Shown: piece by piece, positions 1 through 7,200 of the stretch
Layout: the number at the start of each line of letters is the position of its first letter
How positions within the stretch are numbered: position 1 is the first letter of the stretch
Assembly (NCBI GenBank): GCA_903921945.1
Contig: CAIXSC010001067.1
Coordinates: forward strand, 1-16,580
Direction: 5' to 3'
From: an uncultured Planctomycetaceae bacterium
Lineage (GTDB): Bacteria > Planctomycetota > Planctomycetia > Pirellulales > Pirellulaceae
Length of the DNA: 16,580 nt
The notes under the pieces: model-generated
What the model saw: the letters and a program-made list of their open reading frames with translations, nothing else
What the model was told of the DNA's origin: nothing
Databases searched by the model: none
Position numbers and translations under genes: made by a program

Positions 1-152
1 CGTTTGACGCAGCCTGTGCCGCTAGCGAGCGACAGGATCACCAATACGCCCAGCACCCAGTGGCCCAGCAACCAGAGGCCCAGCACCCAGTGGCCCAGCA
101 ACCACCGGCCCAGCGGCAAGTGTGCCGAGCGTCGCTCGGAGACTTCCGCCAC
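1..152 (-). CDS. Partial gene, 5' end of a putative lipoprotein or membrane-anchored protein
   Basis: Reading leftward from a GTG at 152-150, the frame stays open to the window edge. The first residues are polar and basic (VAEVSERRSAH). About 28 strongly hydrophobic residues follow, made of a five-residue repeat of the form LG-x-W-x, then LVILSLASGTGC. That ending resembles a lipobox, with Cys48 as the possible lipidated residue, although Gly at -3 is not the usual Leu. Third codon positions are very rich in G or C, as in the clear genes here. An in-frame ATG at 239-237 would lengthen the product by 29 residues, so the start is uncertain; a G-rich tract lies just upstream of the GTG. The function cannot be told from the leader alone. 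The alternative is that this is a non-coding minisatellite that happens to be open. The gene would be divergent from the PP2C gene. Confidence 0.4.
   Translation of the reverse strand, partial: MAEVSERRSAHLPLGRWLLGHWVLGLWLLGHWVLGVLVILSLASGTGCVK
49..123. repeat. 15-bp tandem repeat, about 4.5 copies
   Basis: Five consecutive 15-base units begin at 49, 64, 79, 94 and 109, all starting CCCAGC. Units 1 and 3 are identical (CCCAGCACCCAGTGG), units 2 and 4 differ only near the 3' end, and the fifth is degenerate. The alternation means that the array can also be read as a 30-bp repeat present twice. Because 15 is a multiple of three, copy number changes would keep any overlapping reading frame. On the minus strand the units encode a hydrophobic, tryptophan-rich pentapeptide within the leader of the left-edge gene. 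Confidence 0.85.
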
Positions 153-239
153 CCCCCCCGCCACCCTTTGGAGGCAGGCATCCGGTTCGGGGCTGGTCCC
201 GTTCCGGAAAACGCGGCGTCGAGCGGATACGTTGGACAT

Positions 240-466
240 ACGACACGGCCGATTGCGGGGCTGGGTAAGAAAAATCACGGGAAACCTGAGTCAAACCCCT
301 TGCTGGCGGGCATCTGCAGGCGCGGCGGAGTATACTGATGCGGCGGATTTGGTCCTAGATCGATCCGTCGTGGGATCAAGACACTCAATTCGCCCCGGAG
401 AATGACGGCTGCTGGAGAGGGCCGGAAGATGGCGGCGAACGGTTAGAACGCGGGGATCGCGGGATC
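240..466. other. Intergenic region between divergent genes
   Basis: This stretch lies between the possible upstream start (239) of the leftward gene and the PP2C start at 467. Short open frames cross it in several phases, but none has a recognisable product. It should hold the promoters for both directions. The only promoter-like element I can point to is a TATACT hexamer at 331-336. Confidence 0.5.
331..336 (+). promoter_or_regulatory. Candidate -10 element ahead of the PP2C gene
   Basis: TATACT matches five of six positions of the sigma-70 -10 consensus in an otherwise GC-rich stretch. It would give a leader of about 120 bases before the PP2C start. No good -35 lies at 16-18 bases; a TTGCTG at 300-305 is 25 bases away, which is too far. 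Weak evidence only. Confidence 0.2.
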
Positions 467-1753
467 ATGGCCATTTGGCAGGACAGCCTGGAACACGCCC
501 AGCTTTCCGACGTCGGCATGCGCCGACGCAATAATCAGGACTCGTTTGGCTTTGTGCTTGCGGCGGATGACCGCATCTGGAAGCTGCGCGGCCATGTGCT
601 GATGGTGGCGGACGGCATGGGGGCTCACGCTGCCGGCGAGCTGGCCAGCAAAATCGCGGTGGAAACGGTTCCCCACCTCTACTTGAAACTGCTGGAATCG
701 CCGCCCGGGGATGCGCTCAAGCGGGCGATTTCCGAAACCAACGCGGAAGTGAACCGTCGCGGAGCGGCGAATCCCGAGTTCCACAAGATGGGCACCACTT
801 CCAGTGTTTTGGTGTTGATGCCCGACGCCGCCTGGATTGGTCACGTGGGCGATAGCCGTGTCTACCGGCTGCGGCGGAATCAATTGGAACAATTGACATT
901 CGACCACAGCTTGGTGTGGGAGGCTCGCCGGGACAATAGCTGGCCCGCTGGCTTGGATCCGCAGCAAGCCTTGCCCAAAAATGTGATCACCCGGTCGCTT
1001 GGCCCGAATCCAGACGTGGAAGTGGACGTTGAGGGCCCCTTTCCGCTTGAAGCGGGCGACACATTCCTGTTATGCAGCGATGGCCTGACCGGCATGCTCA
1101 GCGATGACGAACTCGCCTGCATCCTGGCGAACCATCCGGCGGAAGAGGCGGTCGCGGCGCTGGTCGATTTGGCCAACCTTCGTGGCGGTTCGGACAATAT
1201 CACCGTGCTGGTGGCCCGAGTGTTACCGGCCTGGATCGCCAAACTGGGCGATGGCGCGCCGTCGCCAGCCATGGTGGCAGCGACCTCCAACGCCGAAGTT
1301 CACCCGGCTGTATGGGTGGCGGCCGGCGTCTGTGGATTGCTTTCGTTGGGGCTACTAATCGCCAATCACCCCCTGTTCGCCGGCCTGGGAACGCTCGTCG
1401 CCGGGTCCATCGTCGGCCTGGGTTTTTTGCTGCGAGGCGGTGTGCGCCCCGGGACGGCCTCGAAAGAGAGTGTCTCGAAGACCTATCAACCGCCCTACTC
1501 GCAAACTCCCTATGTGGACGCGAACGCGTTCATGGACAAACTCGCGACGATGGTCAGCGATCTGAGGGCCACGGCGACCGAAGCGGCCCTCGATCTTTCC
1601 GCCTTCGACAAACTGTGTCAGCGGGCTGGCGACTTAAGGCGCGGCGGCCAATCTGGACCGGCATTGCGCCAACTCACCCAGGCGATCAGCGCGGTCATGG
1701 CCGAGTTCCGCAAACGCAAGCGCAATCAGCACGACTCGGTCGTCGATCTGTAA
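467..1753 (+). CDS. PP2C-family protein serine/threonine phosphatase with membrane-anchored C-terminus
   Basis: The product has 428 residues. Residues about 10-255 form a PP2C (PPM) domain that removes phosphate from Ser/Thr residues using two metal ions. The hallmark motifs are all present in order: DVGMRRRNNQD (Asp25), VADGMGAHAAGE (Asp49), GTTSSVLVL, HVGDSRVYRL (Asp129), CSDGLTGML (Asp205) and GGSDNITVLV (Asp243). The metal-binding aspartates are intact, so the enzyme should be active. Two hydrophobic stretches at about 280-299 and 302-323 look like a pair of transmembrane helices. A basic, mostly helical tail of about 100 residues follows, with no family I recognise. The catalytic domain should face the cytoplasm, as expected for countering Hanks-type kinases; no kinase gene is in the window. 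The ATG is preceded by G-rich sequence but no clear ribosome site. The next gene starts 77 bases downstream. Confidence 0.93.
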   Translation: MAIWQDSLEHAQLSDVGMRRRNNQDSFGFVLAADDRIWKLRGHVLMVADGMGAHAAGELASKIAVETVPHLYLKLLESPPGDALKRAISETNAEVNRRGAANPEFHKMGTTSSVLVLMPDAAWIGHVGDSRVYRLRRNQLEQLTFDHSLVWEARRDNSWPAGLDPQQALPKNVITRSLGPNPDVEVDVEGPFPLEAGDTFLLCSDGLTGMLSDDELACILANHPAEEAVAALVDLANLRGGSDNITVLVARVLPAWIAKLGDGAPSPAMVAATSNAEVHPAVWVAAGVCGLLSLGLLIANHPLFAGLGTLVAGSIVGLGFLLRGGVRPGTASKESVSKTYQPPYSQTPYVDANAFMDKLATMVSDLRATATEAALDLSAFDKLCQRAGDLRRGGQSGPALRQLTQAISAVMAEFRKRKRNQHDSVVDL

Positions 1754-1830
1754 CGCGACGGCGTGTCAACATGTCGTCCTAGCGATTTCCGGATTGGCTC
1801 GACGTCGCGGAATGGGTAGAGTCATGCGCC

Positions 1831-3018
1831 ATGAAAATCGTGACTCGCTACGTCCTGGGAGAATTGTTGCTGGTCTTCGGCTTGACGCTTGCCGCGATGA
1901 CCGTGTTCATGATTCTCTTGGGGGTGGCGCTCGAGGCGGCCAAACAGGGACTGGGGCCCGAGCCGATCTTGCGGTTGGTGCCATACGTCATGCCCAACGC
2001 CCTCAGGTTTGCGGTCCCGGCGGCGATTCTGTTCGCCGCCTGCGCGGTGTATGGCCGGATGGCCGCCGCCAACGAGATCATTGCCGTGAAGACCATGGGC
2101 GTGTCGCCGATGGCGATCTTTTGGCCCGGTTTTACGCTCGCGTTCGCCGTCAGTTTGGCCGCCGTTTGGCTCAACGATCTGGCCGCTTCCTGGGGCCGCG
2201 AAGGGATCCAAAGGGTCGTGCTGGAATCGGTCGAGCAGATCGTCTACGGAACTCTCCGCACGCATCGGTCGTATCGTGCGAGCGATCGATTGGCGATTAC
2301 GGTGCGGCGAGTGGACGGGAGGCGGCTCATCCAGCCAACAATCACCACCCAGGATGCCGAAGGACGGACGACGACGATCACAGCCAGCGAGGCCGAGTTG
2401 CGGGGCCGGCCCGAAGCCAACTCGCTAACCTTGCGACTCTGGGATTCCGTCATCGAGACCGGAGGCCGCGGCAAACTGACTTGGCCCGGTATGTTCGAAC
2501 ACGACATTCCGCTCCGCGATGCCACCAAAGGCGGCGACAAGTCGAAGCATCCCACCGATTACGCGTTGAAGCAGATCCCCCTGGAAGTCGACTCGCAACG
2601 CCGGTTGATGGATGAACAGGCCCAGTCCATGGCGGCGGATGCAGCCTGCCAACTGATGATGGGCGAGTTCACGGCGTTGGCTGGCCCGGAATGGGAAGCG
2701 CGGCATCTGTCGATACGACAGCAAGAAGGACGGCTCTACAGACTCATGTCGGAACCGTGGCGTCGCTGGGCGAACGGTTTCAGTTGCTTCTTTTTCGTAT
2801 GGGTCGGAGCGCCGCTCGCCGCCCGGCTACGCAACTCCGACATGATGAGCACCTTCGGACTGGTGTTTTTACCGATCCTGGTGGTCTACTACCCGCTAAT
2901 GCAGTTCGGTGTCGATCAAGCGAAGACAGGGGCTTTGCCGCCCTACTGCGTTTGGTCCGGCAACGTCATTCTGTCCGTTGTCGGCGTGCTGCTGCTTCGG
3001 CCGGTGATCCGCCAATGA
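1831..3018 (+). CDS. LptF/LptG-family (YjgP/YjgQ) inner-membrane permease
   Basis: The 395-residue length and topology fit the LptF/LptG family. These permeases work with the LptB ATPase to extract lipopolysaccharide from the inner membrane and pass it to a periplasmic bridge. Hydrophobic segments lie at about 10-34, 50-75 and 95-115, then a soluble region at about 140-250 (the family's periplasmic beta-jellyroll), then three more segments at about 315-333, 340-358 and 374-391. Family-like stretches include VPYVMPNALRFAVPAAILFA, ANEIIAVKTMGVSP and the ending of the soluble part, RLYRLMSEPWRRWANGF, just before the fourth helix. LptF and LptG are homologous, and I cannot tell which this is; only one copy is in the window. 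The ATG at 1831 follows a weak GGGTAGAG element. It probably shares a transcript with the PP2C gene, with a 77-base gap. Confidence 0.9.
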   Translation: MKIVTRYVLGELLLVFGLTLAAMTVFMILLGVALEAAKQGLGPEPILRLVPYVMPNALRFAVPAAILFAACAVYGRMAAANEIIAVKTMGVSPMAIFWPGFTLAFAVSLAAVWLNDLAASWGREGIQRVVLESVEQIVYGTLRTHRSYRASDRLAITVRRVDGRRLIQPTITTQDAEGRTTTITASEAELRGRPEANSLTLRLWDSVIETGGRGKLTWPGMFEHDIPLRDATKGGDKSKHPTDYALKQIPLEVDSQRRLMDEQAQSMAADAACQLMMGEFTALAGPEWEARHLSIRQQEGRLYRLMSEPWRRWANGFSCFFFVWVGAPLAARLRNSDMMSTFGLVFLPILVVYYPLMQFGVDQAKTGALPPYCVWSGNVILSVVGVLLLRPVIRQ

Positions 3019-3054
3019 ACAGGCGGGTATGACGTGATACGCCGGCCCGGATAC

Positions 3055-3067
3055 AGCCCGGAGGGCT
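3055..3067 (+). terminator. Weak hairpin after the permease gene
   Basis: AGCCC, a three-base loop GGA, then GGGCT form a 5-bp stem, followed by a T-rich stretch (CGTGTCTTTCGTTTTC). It could be a weak terminator or an attenuating hairpin between the permease and the secreted protein. The stem is short and the T-run is interrupted. Confidence 0.25.
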
Positions 3068-3085
3068 CGTGTCTTTCGTTTTCCT

Positions 3086-3093
3086 GGGGAGGA
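3086..3093 (+). promoter_or_regulatory. Strong Shine-Dalgarno for the secreted protein
   Basis: GGGGAGGA lies 7 bases before the ATG at 3101 and fixes that start. It is the best rightward ribosome site in the window. Confidence 0.8.
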
Positions 3094-3100
3094 TTGCTCG

Positions 3101-4024
3101 ATGCGTCACGTATTCCTTGGATGGGCCGCCTTGTGTTGGGCGTTGATGGGCGTCGCGCCGGCATCAGCCCAAGTCACGATCAGCCGTAAGTACGTCGAGG
3201 GTGAAGAGCGGGCGCAGAGCGTCGACGTCCTGACGAAGCAGTCGCTGACAATCAACGGCGCGAATATCGAAACGTCTTCGCAGCAGAACATGGTCGTGCG
3301 CGCCAAAGTCGGACGACGCAACGCGGCCGGAGAACTGCCAGTCGAGTACGCCGTCGAGTCGCTGCAGCAGACGATCAAGGCGCCCGGGCTTGGCGAAGTC
3401 TCGTTTGATTCGGTCAATCCCGATAAAGCGTCGGAGAGCGACATCACACCGCTACTCAAGGCGGCGGCCCAGGCGAAATGGGTCATGACCTTGGACCGGG
3501 AAGACCGCGTCTTGAGCGTCCTTGGGCGGGAAAAGGCCTTCGAGGGGCTCGACGACAAGCAGCGGGAAACGTTGAAGGCGCTCCTCGATCCCGAGTTGTT
3601 GAAGAAACAAGCCCAGGAAGAATTGGATCGAGTGCCGTCGCGGCCGCTGAAGGCCGGCGAGACCTGGGAACTTGAAGAAACCCGCCGTCTCGACGGCGGC
3701 CAATCCCTCACCTTCACCCGTCGTTACTGCTACGTGGGCGAGACCGAGCAAGATGGAACAAAGCTGCACCGCATCGACGTCACGGCGACCCAAGTCGTGT
3801 TGGCGATTGAAGGCGGCGGCGCTGTCGCGATCCGACTCGTCAAGAGCGATCTCAAACCCGTGAAGTCTTCGGGAACGCTGTTGGTCGACCCCGCAACGGG
3901 CTGGGTGGTCGCCGAAAAGCACTCGACCCAGATCAAGGGCTCGGTCGTTATCTCGGTCGCCGGACAGGAACTGCCCACCGAACTCGACCTCCTCATCGAG
4001 AACTCCGCCGCAGCGCGGCGGTAG
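3101..4024 (+). CDS. Secreted protein of unknown function, possibly DUF6263-like
   Basis: The product has 307 residues. Residues 1-23 form a classical Sec signal peptide ending APASA, with likely cleavage before Gln24, so the protein should act outside the cytoplasm. The rest is soluble, with alternating beta-rich and charged stretches. A motif RPLKAGETWELEETRRL at about 180-197, followed by a strand-rich half with LLVDPATGWVVAEKHST near the C-terminus, resembles planctomycete secreted proteins of the DUF6263 type, but I cannot confirm this without a profile search. There are no catalytic motifs, no lipobox, and no membrane segment after the signal. A strong ribosome site at 3086-3093 supports the start. 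It lies 82 bases after the permease and 237 bases before the giant surface protein. The function is unknown. Confidence 0.85.
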   Translation: MRHVFLGWAALCWALMGVAPASAQVTISRKYVEGEERAQSVDVLTKQSLTINGANIETSSQQNMVVRAKVGRRNAAGELPVEYAVESLQQTIKAPGLGEVSFDSVNPDKASESDITPLLKAAAQAKWVMTLDREDRVLSVLGREKAFEGLDDKQRETLKALLDPELLKKQAQEELDRVPSRPLKAGETWELEETRRLDGGQSLTFTRRYCYVGETEQDGTKLHRIDVTATQVVLAIEGGGAVAIRLVKSDLKPVKSSGTLLVDPATGWVVAEKHSTQIKGSVVISVAGQELPTELDLLIENSAAARR

Positions 4025-4261
4025 CGCGGGGCTGACGTTGCCGGTTAACGCGGTCAGGCCGGTAATTTCGGCGGGGTTCCCGGGTTCGCGGCGCGCCAGA
4101 AATTTGTGCCACTTGCTCGCCGCAAGTAGAATCCCTGGCAAGGTGTTCCGGGCGTTCGCTGCGCCGGTACAGCCTAGGAAGAAAGACCCCGTACGCTCTC
4201 CCCGCCGTTCGTCCAAGAAGGACTTGCCGCGGCCGGGGTGGGCCATGAAGGCAGTTCGCGC
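4025..4261. other. Intergenic region upstream of the giant surface-protein gene
   Basis: These 237 bases contain no convincing gene. A 75-codon open frame from TTG at 4038 runs into the next gene and looks random and basic. The region holds a candidate promoter with an embedded inverted repeat at 4104-4132, and a small GTCC-AAGAA-GGAC dyad at 4211-4223. Confidence 0.5.
4104..4132 (+). promoter_or_regulatory. Candidate promoter with an operator-like dyad in its spacer
   Basis: TTGTGC (4104-4109) and TAGAAT (4127-4132) are exactly 17 bases apart. The -10 matches five of six consensus positions and the -35 only three. The spacer contains a perfect inverted repeat, ACTTGC-TCGCC-GCAAGT (4111-4127), whose last T is also the first base of the -10. 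A repressor bound there would block the promoter; a hairpin in RNA is the other reading. Confidence 0.3.
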
Positions 4262-7200
4262 ATGAACCGTCGCGCTTCGCACTCCCGTCGCTCCCGCGTT
4301 CGCTCTGGCCGCCGCCGTTCCGGTGTTGAAAGGCTCGAAAGCCGGCAACTCCTCGCCGCCAACCTGCGGATCGAGCAATTGCTGTTTGTCGATGTCGACA
4401 ACCGGCCCATCGACAACCCAGTGGTTGGCGAGCAGGTGCATTTGCGGGTCGAGTGGACGGCGAACGACGTGCCGTTGGCCGAGACCTTCCGATTGCAGCT
4501 CACAGACACCACGGCTGGCCGGACGCCGATCACGCTCAATTCGCCCACGTACAATGGCGCCGGCAACGGGTTCTTCTCGTTCACGACGACGTTCGAAGGC
4601 TGGTACGCGTCGCCCGGCCAACACGTGCTGCAAATCGTCCTCGATTCGCAGAACTCCGTGTCGGAAAGCGTGGAAAGCGACAATCGCCGGTCGATCAACT
4701 ACGTCCCCTCCGCTCCAACCGGCCTGCCGTCCCGGTTCACGCAGCCGCTCGCGGGGCAGCAAAATGTGGATTGGGCCATCACACGCTACACCGACCTGGA
4801 CCCGCGCGTGGATGACGGGATCATTCCACCGGAAGTCCGTGACTATACCTGCGACGACGCCTTGTTGCCCAATGCCTTCAAGTGCGGACCGGTGACGTCG
4901 GACCAGTTCGCCGGTCTTGAATTCCAACTGGCTAACAGCGCGGCGATCGACCGGGGCTATACGGCGTACGCGGTAGCGGAAGGCACGGTCACGCGAAGAC
5001 TCGAAGGCTTTGTGATCGACGGCATTGACACTGGCGACAACGCAGGCACCGTCGTGACGCCGATCGGCGACGTTAATGGCGACGGCCGCGGCGATCTGTT
5101 GTTCACGGCGCCCGGCGGCGACCTTGTTGACCGCGATAACGACAACGCGGGCGAAGCGTACGTCGTCTACGGACGACTCAATGGATTCCCGGAAGGTTTC
5201 CAGCTCGCGGACTTGCTTCCCGAAAACCTTGGCGACGGTTCCCAGGGCTTTGTGCTGCGCGGCCTGGAACCGGGGGACGGCATGGGGCAACCGGCTGTTT
5301 CAACCGGCGATTTCAATGGCGACGCCATCCCCGATTTCGCGATTGGCGCTCCGTTCGCCGACACGAATGGCACGTTCGCTGGCGAAACGTACGTGGTGTT
5401 CGGTCGGGCCTCCAATTATCCACCCGTGGTCGACTTGACTGGACTGTTGTCCGCCAACGGCGGCGATGGTTCGCAAGGGTTTGTTCTACGGGGCGAGACA
5501 TCGACCGACCGGTTTGGATTCGCGATCGCCAACGCGGGCGACCTGAACGGCGACGGCCTCACAGACTTGGCGATTGGCGCGCCGAATGCCGACGGCGCCC
5601 CGATTCCGCCGAGCTTCTTCCCGGTGTTCCGCAGCGGCCGGGTTTACATTGTCTACGGCCAGAGCACCGGAATTCCGGCCGAGTTCGACGTGGTGAACTT
5701 GCAACCCAGCGGTCAACCGCCCGGATTGCCACTCGGATCCAATAAACTGTCTGGTTTCTATCTGGATGGTGAAGGTTTCTTTTCGTCAGCCGGCACCGCT
5801 TTGGCGGGGGTCGGCGACGTCAACGGCGACGGGGCGGCCGACTTGGCCATTGGTGCGTCTGGCGGTGGCCCCGCCAGTCGCGGCTCCGTGTACATCTTTC
5901 ATGGACACACGGCGGCTCAAGAAACGGCAACTCCGTTCCCGCGATTCACTTCCCTTTCGAGTCTACGGACCGCCGGTGGCGGCGATGGCACGAGCGGCTA
6001 CGTGCTGGACGGGTACGAGGCAGCGGGCGGCACGGGCAACGTGCTCAATTCGTTGGGGGATATCAACGGCGATGCTCTCCCCGATTTCGCGGTCGGCGTT
6101 TCCAATGGCGCCGGCGAGGTGGCTGGAGCCGGCTCGGCCTACATCGTGTTTGGTTCCACACAGATTCAGCCTGCCGAGCGCGACCTGAGTTTCCTATTGC
6201 CGATTGCCGGCGGAAACGGTTCCAAGGGGTTCGTGCTGCGCGGCGCCACCTCGGGGGACTCGGTGGGTGCGGCGATCGTTCGCGCTGGCGATCTCAACCT
6301 CGACGGCTTCACCGATATCGCCATTGGCGCTCCGGGACTGGATCTTAAGGGCTCCAATGTCGGCGGCGTTTACATCGTGTTTGGACGTGCCAGTTCCACG
6401 GCCTTTCCAGCAACGGTCGATTTGCGGTTGCTCGGCAAACAAGGCGGCGAATCCGGATTCCTGATCACCGGACCAGCGGGCGGCTTTGGTATCGGCGATA
6501 GCTTGGCAGCGCCCGGCAATATCAACAATTTAGGGGCCGACGATCTGCTCATCGGCGTTCCGACCGCGCTCGGTCAAGCCGGCCGCGTCTACGGAGTGCT
6601 CGGCAGTACCTTGCCTTACCGATCGGTGGTCAGCTTGGACGCGGTGACCGCCAATGACACGGTGGAGATCGATCACGGCAACGGCTGGACCAGTATTTAC
6701 TCCCATCTGGAACCGAGCTCCATCACAGTCCAACCCGGCGACTTTGTCACGCTGGGCGCGACACTCGGTATCGCCGGCTCGCGGGAAGCCGGTGAGGCCA
6801 AACTGCTGTATCAACTCGAACGACGCGGCAGCCCTGTCGAGACCTACCTCGATCCCTCGAACTATTGGCTGCGGCCCCTGCTCTACCAAGGCCAAACTGA
6901 CCGCTCGGTGATCGATGGCGGAATCACCAATCTCGACCCGACGTTAAGCCTCGACGAACGTCCCTCGGGAATCACCCGCATTCATCCGTCCTATCAAGGC
7001 GACATTTACTTCTGGTATCGGCTGTCGCATCTGAATCCGAACGACGAGTATCAAGTCGTCTGGCAGCGGCCCGACGGATCGCAGATCCGTGAAGCCTATC
7101 ACTGCCTCCTGCCTAAACGCTTTCCCCGCTTCGCGAACTTCTGCGATGTGCTCGACACATCGCCGATCCACATGGGCATGTTCGTCGAAAGCCTGAACCA

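Noticed and set aside
1754..1809. CGCGACG and CGTCGCG inverted copies between the PP2C and permease genes
   Set aside because: The arms are only 7 bp and separated by over 40 bases; such GC-rich matches are expected by chance.
1794..2615. 273-codon open frame on the plus strand overlapping the permease gene
   Set aside because: It is in another frame of the clear permease gene, and the product is Arg/Gly-rich without any hydrophobic or domain pattern.
4038..4265. 75-codon open frame from TTG before the giant gene
   Set aside because: Basic, low-complexity product, weak start, and overlap with the next gene; better read as promoter-bearing non-coding DNA.
3452..5290. 612-codon open frame on the minus strand
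   Set aside because: It lies opposite the secreted protein and the start of the giant gene, has no recognisable domain, and its composition is typical of a frame kept open by high-GC codon bias on the other strand.
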